Origin: Hyparrhenia diplandra
Taxonomy: Eukaryota > Streptophyta > Magnoliopsida > Poales > Poaceae
Direction of reading: 5' to 3'
Assembly (NCBI GenBank): GCA_015847255.1
Contig: JADLZK010004649.1
Coordinates: 2,790,001-2,854,000 of the forward strand
DNA length: 64,000 nucleotides
The translations under genes and the position numbers were made by a program. Of this stretch, positions 23,713 through 36,204 are shown piece by piece. Position 1 is the stretch's first letter. Each line of letters begins with the position of its first letter. A model generated the notes under the pieces. It saw only the letters and a program-made list of their open reading frames with translations, was not told where the DNA came from and did not search any database.

Positions 23713-26052
23713 CGAAGGACCGAAACGGCGACCGGAGGGGGGTGAATGGGAGCCTCGATTTTTTTCTTTTCAATTTTGGGTCATCGGCTCAACCCCGACC
23801 TCAAAAGCAAACTCACACAAGGTCTGGATAACACGCGTGCTAACTGGTAGCAAGGTGTTACAAGCAAAGAGAGCACTGAGATGTCTACGACCCAAATGAT
23901 TGGGTGGATGCTCGCTAGGAACACAGCGGGACACCTCAAACTATCGCACGCGACCGGCGAGAAGAATTTCGAAGTGATGGACGAAAAGAGTTACCCAACT
24001 CCTATTGAGAAGAAGTGGGGTTCTCTAAACTAAAATACCCAAGTCAACTTGTGACAGGAGCACTCAGATAAAATCCTCGAATCGACAGAAAATCATTGCA
24101 AAAGCCGCATCTCAATTCAGAGCTCAAAAGAATAAATCATGGATTAAATAGCAAGTGACAATTTCCAAAAACAAATAACTTCTCAAGCTCAACTCTTGCA
24201 CATACTAGCAGCTGCCAGTAATTCCATTCTTGAATAAACAAAACAAGGTACTGTTGCAAGACAATGATGACTCAAGAAAATTCAAGTCCAAAGAAGGACA
24301 CGCTAGCTAAGCACTTGCCTGACTTCACAAACGAGCACTGGAGCTAGAAAAAGCGCACAAGGTGCTGGAAGGAGCTACGAGATGACCATGATTAAACTAA
24401 TTGACTCACTGTTGCTTGATGGTGACAAGCCCGAAAGCTGAGAGGAAACAAACTAGGCTCTTTGACAAAATAAGATCGAACACACACACAAATGAAATTG
24501 CTGCTGGACTCGAAGCACAAAGCTCTACTGATGCATCTCGTCAAACAGCTTGTGAGCGTAGGAAAAGTCTGACTGAAATGAGTTCAACAGAAGCTAGTAA
24601 TTGCACACGCGCACTCGATCTAACTACCCTGCATAAGAATCAAAAAGAGTGGCTCGAAGACCAACTCCACATCACAGAAAAGATCAACCTTTTGTTGGCG
24701 TGCAGACCGAGCTTGGAGGAGGGTGCTCGACGTGACTTGCTTGCAGCTGCTGTTGTCGAGCAGCTCTGCTCCCTCTCGGCCTGGAGATTGTGTCGAGCTG
24801 GGCAAGCCGCTTGAACTCCAGGGAAAACCGCCGACTTGCTGCCTGGCGGCCTGGTGGCAAGCGTCTGGGAAGACCGCCCGCTCAGCTGCCTTGCAGCCTG
24901 GTGGCGTGCGCCGAGTTGGGAGCCGCTCGAGCAGCAAGCGAGGCCGCCTGCCCCTGAATCGATGACCGCGCGAAGGCAGGTCGCCTGCTCTGCTGTGCTG
25001 AAAATCGAGACTGCTGCCCTGCAGAAAAATCACCGAACAGAGAAACACACGAGATCCAAAAGTTTCAACAAAAATCACAGCAGAAGGAGAGGGATCGATC
25101 CAAAAGCCAGAGAGGGCACAGGGAGCTTTGGGGCTCCCCTTCCCCAACGAAAATCACCGCACAAAATCCATCAATTTGATGTTCTTGGACCTCTAAACAA
25201 GAACCCTAAAACTGGGGAAAAATAAAAACGAAAATAAGAGAGGCAAAGAGGGGAGGAGGTTGTCATCCTCCACATATAGTCTGAAATCCACTTTCCCAAA
25301 CTACCCCTAGATACATATGAGCCGAACTGCTAACCCTAAGGCTAATTTAGTCCGACTCTGGATAATTTGATCCGGCGACCACCGCGCCTCCTTATCTCGC
25401 AGCCTTGCTTCACGCAATCTCCCGGATGCCGCCCGCGTGCCGTCCTTCCGTCCACGGAACCCCGGGTTTTGAGGCCCAAACCCGTGAAACCCGCCGATGG
25501 TTTTGAGGCCCAAACCACCAAAACGCGCCCGTGGTTTTGAGGCCCAAACCACGAAACCCGCACCAATGGTTTTGAGGACAAACCACCAAACCTCCTCGAC
25601 CGCGTGTCATCGTCGTCTTGACCGCCCGAAGTCGCCAAGTCATCCGAGCTCCCCGCGCTCGCTGCTTGCGCTTCGCCGTCTTGACCCGATCGACACAGTC
25701 CCGCCCACGTCCTCTTGCATTCGTCGATGTCCCGGATGTCAGCCACCATGGGTAGCCACCCGGCGATCCGGTCCCTCGGTCCAAGCCTTACGTCCGTCCT
25801 TCACCTCCGCGGTCCGTCGGTCCGCACGACGCGTCCTCCTTGGCCTCTTCACCTCGCCGTCGGCTACCATCTCCGAGCTCTACACCTGTACAACATGAAC
25901 CAAGAGATACGTCTTCGACACACTCCACGTGTGCCGGTGAACATAGCCGAAGCATAAACAATAAAGGAAAATGGAAGTAAAATGTTGACTGTTGACAATC
26001 ACTCAATCACAAAAACTAAACACATGTGACCTAAATCAACCATGTGTTCGCA
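23713..26052 (-). mobile_element. Solo LTR, 2.34 kb (copia/SIRE-like by its partner)
   Basis: On the minus strand it runs from TGCGAACACATGG (ends at 26052) to GGTCCTTCG (23713). It is flanked by the 5-bp duplication CTTTT (23708-23712 and 26053-26057). The terminal CA is mutated to CG. It is the full-length relative of the LTR at 26486-28621. Open frames inside on both strands (such as around 24400-25150) are LTR sequence, shared between the two copies, with no known domain. A solo LTR with a clean target duplication is the product of recombination between two LTRs. Confidence 0.75.
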
Positions 26053-26485
26053 CTTTTATGTCTGTGCGTGAAATGAACTAATAAAGAGCCGTGGCGAGAT
26101 GAAATTCCCTCTTTGGTCAATGTTTTTCAAAAATAATTCGTGTTCTGCACTTCATGCTACAGCTGAGGTTTTGTCGGAATTCTCTATCATGTTCACAAAA
26201 CAGTGCGGGTCCTTGCGTTTGAGAAACAGCCAAATGTACTTACTTGTCAGTGCCAGCGTGTCGTGCTTAAAATATCAAAGCATACTAGTCAATGCTATGA
26301 AATTATTTCAATAAAATAATCCTTAGGTTGTTTACTTTGATTTTATTCGGAAGTAAATTCTGGTTTTAGTGAGGATTTGAAATGTACAAATGTGTAGTCG
26401 ATTTTGTCACAACTAGCTTCTGTTTTGACAAGTGTACATAACCGTCAGACATAGATCTTGAAGCCGATTGAAGTTTATCAACAAT

Positions 26486-28621
26486 TGAAGGACCGAAACG
26501 GCGACAAGAGGGGGGTGAATGGGAGCCTCAATTTTCATTTTCAATTTCGGATCATCGGCTCAACCCCCAACCTCAAAAACAAACTCAAACGGGAGTCGAG
26601 TAACACACGCGTGCTAAGCGGTAGCAAGGTGTCACGAGCAAAGAGAGCACCGAGATGTCCACGACCCAAATGATTGGGTGGATGTTCCCGGGAACACAGC
26701 GGGACACCTCAAACTATCACACACGGCCGACAAGAGCAGTCACTCAACTTCTATAGAGAAGAAGTGAATTTCGAAACTAAAATACCAACGTCAACTCGTG
26801 GACGAGTACCTAGGAAATTTCCTCGGATCGATAGAAATTCAACGCAACAATCGGATCTCAAATTGGTGCTCAACCAACGAAACTGCAGTGACTGAACAAC
26901 TGAGACAGCTAACAAAAATTCAGTTACGAGCAATACTGTTGGGAGCCAAAGTCAATTACGTGCACACAGTGAGATTAAATATGCAAGCAAAGATTGCCTC
27001 CTGTAGCTTGGAAGAGATGGATGAAAGCTTGGAGAATTTATTCAAGTTGCAGCAAGCAAAAACCGATCAGCAAAGCTGTTGTCTGTTGTGCATCCGATCC
27101 AAGAAATAAGCAAAGTATTTAATTTTAGACATATATGAACCGAGCACTAGAAAGATTAATTAGAACTGCAGGCTAACATGTCACTTTACTGGATGACTGG
27201 ATCCTAAAACAGTTCTAGCAAAAGCACCGAATAAAACAAAGTGAGAAAAGCTACTGAAGCATTTCGTCAAACATCTTGTGGGTGCAGAGAAAGACTAACT
27301 GTGTTCAGTTCATCGGAAGCCAGGAATTTGCACACATGTACCTGATCTAGCTACCCTGCACAAAAGCAAATGAGTGGCTCGACGGCCATCTCCACATCAC
27401 ATAAAAAGACGAGCTTTTGTTGAGTAGAAACCGAGCTTGGTGCTGCTGCTGTTGTGCTCGTGCTCCACAGGAAGACCGGCAGCCTGAGCGTGGCTTGGAG
27501 CTGCTGCCGTGCGCTGCTGTGCACGATTCCAAGATGGCCGGCTGGCCTGCTGTCTTGCTCCCGTTCGCGTGTGGTGCCTGCTCGTGGCTTGCTGCGCCGG
27601 CCTGCTCAAAACCAAAGAACAGAGCACAAACGAGATCAAAAATCTTGCAACAAAAATCACAGCAAAAAGGAAGAGATTGATCCAAAAGCCCGGAGGCTTA
27701 GGGGAGATTTGGGGCTCCCCTTCCTCAATGAAAATCACCACACAAATTCCACCAATTTGAAGTTCTTGGACCTCTAAACAAGAATCCTAAAAATTGGGGA
27801 AAATAAAAATGAAAATGAGAGAGGCAAGAGGGGGACGAAGGGGTAAGCCTCCACTAAATAGTCCAAGATTCCCTCTGCCTAAACTACCCCTAAGATACAT
27901 GAGTCGATCTTCTAACCCGAGGGCTATTTTGGTCGACTACGTGTAATTATTGATCCCACGGCTACCGCGCCTCCTCATCCGTAGCATCGCTACACGCAAT
28001 CTCCGGATGCCGCCACGCGCCGCCCTTCCGTCCCACCGAACGTCCCACGGGTTTTAAGGCCCAAACCCGTGAAACCCGCCCGATGGTTTTGAGGCCCAAA
28101 CCACCAAACCAGCGCCCGTGGTTTTGAGGCCCAAACCACGAAACCCGCACCGATGGTTTTGAGGACAAACCACCAAACCTCCTCTACACGTGTCATCGCC
28201 GTCTTGACCGTCTGAGTCGCCAAGTCATCCGAGCTCCCCGCTCTGCCTGCACGCTCACCGTCTTGACCCGATCGACACGGTCCCGCCACGCCCTCTTGCA
28301 TTCGTCGATGTCCCAGATGTCGGCCACCATGGCTAGCCACCCGGCGATCCGGTCCCTCGGTCCAAGCCTCACGTCTGTCCTTCACCTCCGTGGTCCGTCG
28401 GCCCGGAACGTCCTCCTTGGCCCCTTCACCTCGCCATCAGCTACCATCTCTGAGCTCCACACCCGTACACCACAAACCAAAAGATCGTCTTCGACACACT
28501 CCACGTGTGCCGGTGAACATAGCCGAAGCAATAAATGAAAATAGAACTAAAATGTTGACTATTGACAATCACTCAATCACAAAACTAAACACATGTGACC
28601 TAAATCAACCATGTATTCGCA
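26486..28621 (-). mobile_element. 3' LTR of a truncated retrotransposon (same family)
   Basis: It aligns with the solo LTR at 23713-26052 along its length. On the minus strand it begins TGCGAATACATGG at 28621 and ends GGTCCTTCA at 26486, giving proper TG...CA ends. It is immediately preceded (minus strand) by a polypurine tract CATCAAGGGGGAGAT, complement of 28622-28636, so it is a 3' LTR. It is about 200 bases shorter than the solo copy through several deletions. Confidence 0.72.
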
Positions 28622-29225
28622 ATCTCCCCCTTGATGAGTGCATTGTCAACATTCAACACAAAGACAGAAGAAGGTAGAAGATAGCACATCCAAGTGAACA
28701 AAAGCTAGACAAAAGCTAAGACAAAATCACTGGATAGCAAACTTGGAGCAAAAGTTTGGTTCCCAAAGACATGGGCAAAAGGCTCGACACAACCAAGCTA
28801 AACACATCTAAAATAGCTCCAAACCAATTACTTTCACACACAAACAGCTAGACCGCAAGAAGACAGAGGCAAAAGGCTCAACACATCTAGCTCAAAGTCT
28901 ACTCCCCCGGACAAATGCAGTCCATTGTCTTTGTATCTTTCTCCCCCTTGTTGGCAAATGCACTAATCAAGCTATGAAATGCATGAAGATGCAATGAGGG
29001 AGCTGCAAGTTTATAGCAATCCAAATGAGAAGATGCTCTAAAAAAGTGTCATGGCAACAAGGTCAAGTGCTTAACACGGTGCTCAAACTGATCAAGAGAT
29101 ATGAAATATGACTTGAAAGCATTTTGATTCAGTTTTAAGCATTTCAGAAAAGGTGTCCACCACAAAGAATAGCACATAGCACAAGTAAGCTGGAAATCTA
29201 CCAAGTGCTACATATCCGTCGACAT
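28622..29225 (-). mobile_element. Internal 3' remnant of the same retrotransposon
   Basis: On the minus strand this ends in the purine tract before the LTR and holds further A/G-rich phrases such as CAACAAGGGGGAGAAAG (complement near 28950), a style seen in SIRE-type copia elements. No protease, integrase or RT frame survives. The right boundary (near 29206-29226) abuts a copy of the repeat-unit flank (CATAGATGTTGAAGCTAC), so the 5' part was lost or the locus rearranged. Confidence 0.5.
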
Positions 29226-29479
29226 AGATGTTGAAGCTACTTAAAGTTTAACGACAACCGATGAATAATCTAAACCTTCTATATGGGAAACCCCAACTTA
29301 GGAGTTCTCTTGGGCGTGGCGAAGCCACATCACGAAAACTACTTCCTCCACTATGCTGTCGTTCCCCTTCCGTCATGCGAGAGAACCGAAGGTCATGCAA
29401 TGCGAAGAACCAAAGGTCACCGCTGCAGCAAGTATAAATAACTCCGCTCTGCCTCTCCAAAAATCGATGGACAACAACC

Positions 29480-30529
29480 AAAGGTCACAAGACGCTCGCT
29501 CATCGCGGACGAGTGGAGGAGCCCCCTGCTCGAGTCATTGTCGCGGCGGCGATCCGGTCCAGCGGCGCACCAGCGGGCGCATGTCGGCGATAGCCGACAA
29601 GATGAGCAACCAAGGGAGCGAGCCCACCACGGCCGAGGCCAGGTCGCCTCCTGGCCGCTCGCCTCCAATCAACGGCGAAGCCAGCCCTTTCTACGCCGCT
29701 GCCGCTGCGCTGATACGCCACCGCCCGGCGCCCGCCGTGCTCGCTCGGCGGTGACTTCTCCGTGCCCGCTGCCCGCGTCCCACTACGACCAGCGCCTCCA
29801 TGAGCTCGCCTCGTCGCCGGCCGCCACACCCCTCGCCCTCGGCAGCGTCACCGCCCGCGCGGTCGAGAACACCAAAGGAACGCCCGGCCCCAACTTCGCC
29901 ACCTAGGCGGGGCGCCGCCACGCGCTGTGCACGCATCTCTTCCACGGCGACCTCCACGGGCGAGCACCACGCCGTCGGCGCCCAGCCGAGCCGAGGACCA
30001 CCGCCCGGTGGAGCGGCGTGCGGCGTGGCACAATACGCTCTGTTCCCCCTCCCTCCGTCTTTTTCTTCTCTCCGGTCAAAGCACGAGGGGGACGGACATG
30101 AAGGGATGAACCGACACCAATGACCAGCTCTACCACGTCCGTGAGCCAATGAGGACCAGCCACCTCGCGGTGGGTCCCGACCTTTTTTTTTGACTAAATG
30201 GTGACAATTTTGTACCATGGTACTTTAAATAAATAATAGACCTGTAAATCTAAGGACAATACACTATGGTGTTATTAGATGGTATTTTATCCTTTCTTTC
30301 AAGGTAATTTTTCTCGAATACCATACAACATAATTCCCGCAACAAATACGGATAAGATATGATACATTTTATATTTTCTTTAATTTCTCTATATGTTGTG
30401 CACTTCCTATACAATGGTGGTTCATACAAATTTGCAACAACGCTTTGGACAATCATCTTCTAATTCTTAGTGATTAACATTCTAACTCAATTATATTTCT
30501 TCGCGGCAACGCGCGGAGAGTTCTCCTAG
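29480..30529 (+). mobile_element. Helitron 3' end with GC-rich interior (5' end not fixed)
   Basis: The right end reads a CGCG-GCAA-CGCG hairpin (30502-30514), then about 10 bases, then CTAG (30526-30529) followed by T. These are standard Helitron 3' features. Upstream, 29480-30180 is GC-rich with overlapping open frames on both strands and no recognised domain, typical of captured DNA. A candidate 5' TC lies near 29267 (TCTAAACC after A), but this is weak, so the true start may lie outside the stated range. Confidence 0.5.
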
Positions 30530-30570
30530 TACATGTTATAGGGAATCCACTGAATTGGGGAAATGCATGC

Positions 30571-31520
30571 ATCAAAACCATTGTGCTCAAATGTTGCCAG
30601 AAATTACAGTGAAGAAACCCTAAACATAATGAACTAATTTACTGTTAAGGAAATTTGAACTGAATGATAATTCAATTCCTTATGAGACACAGTGGTATTC
30701 GATCATGCTAATTCAGTTACCATGTGTATCAAATCGACTTGGAACTTATGTAACATATTAGCATAGTAAATACAAGTGTGTCCGGTCGTCACACGTAGCA
30801 CATAATCTAACATATATCTTGTTTCCCTCCACCTTCTCAACTTTAGTGATATAAAACTATGCTCACTAGTTTAGTGAGAATGTTAATGTCTATCTAACCA
30901 CATATGGATTTCATTCAAAGATGCTTGTATATAACTACACAAGGGCAAGTTCCATGGCCTTTGCATGACCTAGTAGTATGAAGCATGCATTAGACATGAT
31001 GTTAACATACATTTTTTGAGGCATGTAGAAGATCCGAAATGACAAAGTTTTTAACATACATGAGCCAGCGATGAATAGGATGGGTAATTTTAAAACCAAT
31101 GTTTATTGCAATCTTGTAGATTCAAGGTTGATCTTATGACAACCTTATGTGTTTGGTTAGATGCCTTCGGTTAAATCTTGTAAGTAAGTACTCTCTTCCT
31201 TTTTAAAATTTAATGAAATTGGCGATACTGTGGGGAGAGTTTTTCTTGTCAAAAAAAAAAAAAAAAAAAATACATCTTTTGCTTCACGGATGCTGACTTC
31301 ATTTGAACCTGGTAATTTTCTGGAATAAAATGGTCCCTAGTAATATTCACAACATTCATGTTCATTGTTCATGCAAATCAGTGCGCGTATGCACCAACAA
31401 TTCATCATTTTTTTTTGCTCATAAGGATAGATCCTAGAATTAGTAACTTACACCCAGGTGGATGGGACATGCTTTTTCGCCATCCTTTCAAGCATGCTTG
31501 ACCTAAGTTTGTGTTCACAC
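30571..31520. repeat. Segmental duplication copy 1 (pairs with 41866-43032)
   Basis: Shared landmarks in order: ATATATCTTGTTTCCCTCCA, CACAAGGGCAAGTT, GCATGCATT, CATCTTTTGCTTCACGGATG, AGTAACTTACAC and ATGGGACATGCTTTTTCGCC. Copy 1 contains an extra LINE tail (31007-31275) absent from copy 2. No gene is seen in either. Confidence 0.8.
31007..31275 (+). mobile_element. 5'-truncated LINE insertion (3' tail only)
   Basis: About 240 bases ending in a 20-base A-run (31251-31270) interrupt the duplicated block. The flanks ATACATTTTTT (31007) and ATACATCTTTT (31270) are near-identical, giving a target duplication. Copy 2 of the block (near 42790) is uninterrupted at this point, which confirms an insertion. 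Confidence 0.75.
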
Positions 31521-33099
31521 CATTAGAGAATTTCGACTTTCCAGTAGTGAGAATCCAAATAAAATTCGCTTGTCAATCTCATGCCAAAGTATAGGTCTAA
31601 GGGCGGTCTAAGTCTAGCCCCGATTGTAATCTGGGGTTTAATTTTCTGCACCTGCCTGAGAATGCCTAAGGTCTTCTTCTTAATGCAATGATTTGGGGTT
31701 GTCTTACCCCACAAGTAGAGTTTATATATAGGTGACCCAACATAATAAATTATATAAATAACATAACTTATGTAGCAAAAGTTTATTAGTATCTAGATGG
31801 ACAATATATAGATTAGTAAACAAAGAAAAGAAGGTAACAAAAATGTGATATAGAAAAAAGATAAAATTGAATGGACTTCAGTCCATGATCATGACCACGG
31901 ATAAATTGCTCCGACTGTAGGGTGAGAATTGAGAAAAGAAAGAACCCAGTCATAGGTGGAACAGTAGATTCTGAAAGGTAAAATTACCAACTATGTAGGC
32001 CTTGCACATGTGAAAGTGAAAGCAAATGCAAAAGATATGTTCACAAGTCACCAACAAAATTGAAATTAATGAACCACATCACGAGCACACTAATCAACGT
32101 ACTGAATGCTCCTTGAAGAAAAAATGTAGTGCGTAAATAATACATATAACACAAATTCTCAATATAATTTTTTGGTATAATTTTTGTATAACAAGTAACA
32201 ATAATTGTACGCATAAAATTTTGTTGCCTAACAGTTCTTTTGGCCTCATATATGATTTAGTTTTGTGATTATATTTGTTAGCACATATTTTCCCAAGTTT
32301 TTGTTTAGAAATATGATTAGTTAACATATATTATCTAGAGATTGGATTAGTAGAGGCTTGGTAACTAGCTATGTGTGTGACAATTGTAATCCGGTTTATA
32401 TACAATGGTAAATATGGCATGAAAAGGCAAGCTATACATGGGATGTGAAGACACATGAATGGGAAGGTGTTAGACTATTTTTCTCCTTTTGGTCAAAATG
32501 AAAGCATGACAAAGGATGTTGTAATCCCAACTACACTGGCTTGCCCAAATTCACTGCCACAAGCAAATTAGTAAGAAAATATTTTGCTTCTCTCCAACAT
32601 CCCGATTTTCAAACTAGATCAACTGTTTACTCATTACAGCTATCTTCATGTCTATCACTATATTAAGTTTGTAATGCCAAGATTTCTGCCCAATAAGCTA
32701 CTCATGGAATTAAAGCACTATATATATATAGGCACACACACATGCAAGAGGAGCTCATGAAGAGCTCACCATATTAAGTGTTAGTGTAGCCTGGACGATA
32801 AACAATTGCAAGTATTCATGACATCCTTGCCCATTATTCATGCATGTCGCCTTGTAGTATGAGCTATTGAAGAAAACTATACTAAGGTCGAATATATCCT
32901 AAAAAGAAAACTATGGGTAGTATATTATAAGTCAATAATGTATATATAATAATTTTTTGGTCCACCTCTTCCTTTTTGAGGAAACATGAGGAGCCAGAGG
33001 CACTTACTAAAATTTATTATTTTTTCTAAATAAACAAAGGGTTAACAAAGTCAACCACCTCTTCCTAACTATTTATACGGATGGAAGATGGATGTATAA
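31521..33099. other. AT-rich DNA, no gene seen
   Basis: No domain, RNA gene or element end is supported. It may include degraded LINE sequence upstream of the RNase H piece. Confidence 0.35.
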
Positions 33100-33558
33100 G
33101 AGGGTGATCCTGATCAAAGGAAGCTGTCAGGTGGGCTATGGATCTTGCCTTCGAGCTTTGGCATGATACAGAGAAGGCGGCGGTGGTGGTGTCTGAAGCT
33201 GGTGAGAATAGATGGGAGAGGCCACCAGTTGGGTGGATGAAGTGCAAGCGGATGGTGCCTTCTATGATCAGTAGTGGAGGGGCGCCATAGGGGCGGTCTT
33301 GCTTGCGATGAAACAGGTGCTTTCTTCAGAGGAGCTAAATGGTATGATCACTACCTTGACACTCTCTCCATGGAGGCGCTGGCTTGCGCGATGGCCTGGC
33401 GATGGCGAAGCACCTGGGAGTTTAGCGGATCTGGCTAGAGACTGATTGTCAAGAATTGGTGAAGTTCTGGGAAGCAGGTGAAAACCATCGAGCAATGGTG
33501 ATGCCGGTACTGACCGAAATTCGAGAGTTGAGTCTGTACTTTCAAGATTTTAGATTTT
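33100..33558 (+). mobile_element. LINE RNase H domain, 5' part (split by a solo LTR)
   Basis: Plus-strand reading with stops gives RWERPPVGWMKCKADGAFY, then GAIGAVL, DETGAFFRGAKWYDHYLDTL and SMEALACAMAWRWR. These are the motifs of the RNase H-like domain found at the end of plant LINE ORF2 (the acidic D of KADGAF, E of SMEAL). The domain stops abruptly at 33558 and continues at 35186. Confidence 0.75.
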
Positions 33559-35185
33559 TGTTGACACCTCTTATGATATACTTTTATATGTCATCAACAA
33601 GACTTGAAATAAGGGCATAAAATGAACAAACACTTAGTTTAGAGGTTTATACTAATAAGTTCCATGAGTTTTGGTGATTTATATATTTTCAGGGACTTAA
33701 CAGATAAATGCAGATAAGAACAGTGAAAAGCCTGAGATACATCCCATACGATGACAAGACTTGACCGTGAGGCAACTCCATCCAAAAAGTGGACTAAAAC
33801 ATTCTAGAAGACACAAGGAGAAAGGAGGAATCGTTGCGACACGGGACAACGGGCGATCGCCAGTATGTGATCTGGCGACCGCCAGGCCAGGTCCACCTGT
33901 CAGTCTCCCCTTTCTATGGCGGTTTACCACTGACATTGAGGTTGTATCTACACCGTTATTGAAGGTCGGTTTGATCCAATGGCCATCGTTCATCGCCAAG
34001 GCCTATATAAGAAAGACCTCTACCCCCAGGGTTAAACCCTAATTCATATCAATTCAGTTGTAACTCATTATCAGCCAAGTCAGGCAGAAGTAGAAGAGAG
34101 TATCTCCACCAAAGATTAGGGTTAGCTACTTGTCTAGTTCTAGTTCATCTAGTTCTAGTTTGTCTAAGTTGATTAGAAAGTCAGATTCAAGTAGAGCTGG
34201 GTGTGCCTACCCAGAGTTCTAGATCTTCAATGCTTACGGTACGGATATTATCTTGTATCTATGACTTTGCTCTATTATAATATTATGTGTTGTTTTACTA
34301 TGTTCTTACTTTATTCTAATAGTATATTTGATATAGTTATGGTTTATGATAGATATATGTATCTATTCGTAGAAAGCCTAATTCAATTCTCGAGTGGGTT
34401 AGGTGGTAGAAATAATTATGTAAGCGTGGTGCTTATATATGATTTACCTGCAAGTACACCTTATATTCCGGGACGTGTGGTAGATCACAGGAGTGACAGT
34501 CCTGTTGAGTCCTTTGGAGTCCACCCTCCGTCTATAAGCCAAGTGGATAATGATTATGGGGAATATCTTGTTTCGCTCTTGATTTTCCTTGATAGTCTTC
34601 CGGATACATGATCTAGAGTTTACTATGCTATATATGATAATGTATGCCTTAGAGGAGATGTAATGACTTAGTAGATTCAATGCTACATAAGAATTCTATC
34701 TCTTAAAGTAGTCCAATGTTAAGTCTAACTTGTAGTAATTTATTCCTATCTTTGTGTGTGATGCATCTGCCTTTATTTATCTTTATCATATATTATCATT
34801 ATTGGCTTACCCCCTGCTAAAGTTAGCACTAGCAATAGATCCTCTCATAAGTATGCCACTTATCAATTGTATATCAGCCCAACTCCAATCTTCCTCCCTG
34901 TGGTAGAATATAAATGACAAACCTGGATTACTCCCGGTGAAATGTTACAAGTGGTATTTATATATCGTGGCGCTTGCGGATAGACCTTTTATATTTTATT
35001 TCTTATAGATTGCAAACAACACATTACGAGTATCACATATGCATTTCCTAGCATTGCTGCTGGGGATGACAACCTAGCATATGGTAGTGCTAAGAGATGA
35101 AACCACACTGAGTGTTCCTGGTGGCATATGGCCTTGGGTGAGATTAACTCCACCTTTTGTTATAGTGACGTTAGAAATACCAACA
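33559..35185 (+). mobile_element. Solo LTR, 1.63 kb, inserted in a LINE
   Basis: Ends are TGTTGACACC...ACCAACA, flanked by the 5-bp duplication ATTTT (33554-33558 and 35186-35190). A TATA box lies at 34004-34010 (GCCTATATAAG), so transcription would run on the plus strand. There is no PBS, polypurine tract or coding domain inside, so it is a solo LTR. Taking it out rejoins the LINE reading frame exactly. Confidence 0.85.
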
Positions 35186-35365
35186 ATTTTCTTATGTAAA
35201 TCGGAAATTTAATATGGTAGCCCATATCTTAGCAAAAGCAGGTCTCGAGTGACACTAGGTTCGGGTGGTGGTAGATAACCCCGGCCTGTGTGGCATCGAC
35301 CTAGCTTCCGAATGTAATCCTAGTTGACTATGAATGAAACTCCCCTTGTCGCAAAAAAAAAGACA
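35186..35365 (+). mobile_element. LINE RNase H domain, 3' part and poly(A) tail
   Basis: Continues from 33558: across the junction the reading is FQDFRF-SYVNRKFNMVAHI followed by LAKAGLE. The H of NMVAHILAKAG is the usual last conserved residue of this domain. An A-run at about 35355-35363 ends the element. Confidence 0.75.
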
Positions 35366-36204
35366 TTTTTTTGTTTTGTTTAACTTCATGTGCCGTCCAC
35401 AATACCAATTGGGAGCGAGGTTTCACTCACCTATTTTTTTGTTTCCTTTCTCGACGAGTGCAACATGAACCATCACGATCGGCCGCAGAATTTGCATGTA
35501 CTGAATGATCCACTTCAGGCTTTCTTTGTCCCATTTTGACCAGAAATACATCATTCATTGGCGTTGTATTTAAATGCAAGCCAAACAATATCTAGGGCTT
35601 TCAAATGTATCTTGCACCTTGAACGCCGGATGGGGGTACAAACATGGAGTTAGAGTGGGTCAAACACTTGAACTAGCTATTTTCTAGTCCATCAACCCAT
35701 GCCCTCACACTGTTGGCATCTTAAAATACATAAGCAATAGTTACCATGTAATATCTCTACCCAATTAAATTGCTAATATTAAATTACATGTTTTTATTTT
35801 GTTTGTCTCTCTAAGACAATATATAGTATAATGTCTCTATATATTGGTGATAAATGTATCAATTATGATTCCATATGTTTCTTCATTCATATCTGGAGTT
35901 TCTCCATGTTACGTGAAAAATGCCGCGACTTGTGACTTCGATGGAGCAGGCCTCCATAATTGTTTTTTTTTTTTTAAATGTTCCCTAATTTTTTAGCCTA
36001 TTTTTGGGATTTTTTGAAAACCACATCAGTGCCGGTTTCAGATCACCATCATTGACGTTATGTTTGTGTCGGTTAAAAATCTGGCAGTGATGGAGGGTTT
36101 GAACCGACATTGAAGATCAAATTTGTAGTAGCATGTGCATCTTTCAGTTCAGTTCAATTGGTGATGTACATCTTAAGGTTGCTCTGAGGGATTGCAAGCC
36201 CTAA
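35366..36204. other. Intergenic DNA with a degraded CACTA-like end
   Basis: About 35960-36135 has CACATCAGTGCCGGTTTCAG and a matching inverted phrase near AACCGACATTG, ending ATTTGTAGTAGCATG, like a mutated CACTA right end (TTTGTAGTAGTG). The other end is not found. The remainder shows nothing recognisable. Confidence 0.35.

Noticed and set aside
24620..25147. 175-codon minus-strand frame, also seen in part at 27397-27741
   Set aside because: It is conserved only because both lie in copies of the same LTR; frames differ between copies and no domain is seen.
29500..30218. GC-rich overlapping frames proposed as a gene
   Set aside because: They lie within the Helitron-like region, occur on both strands and match no family I know.
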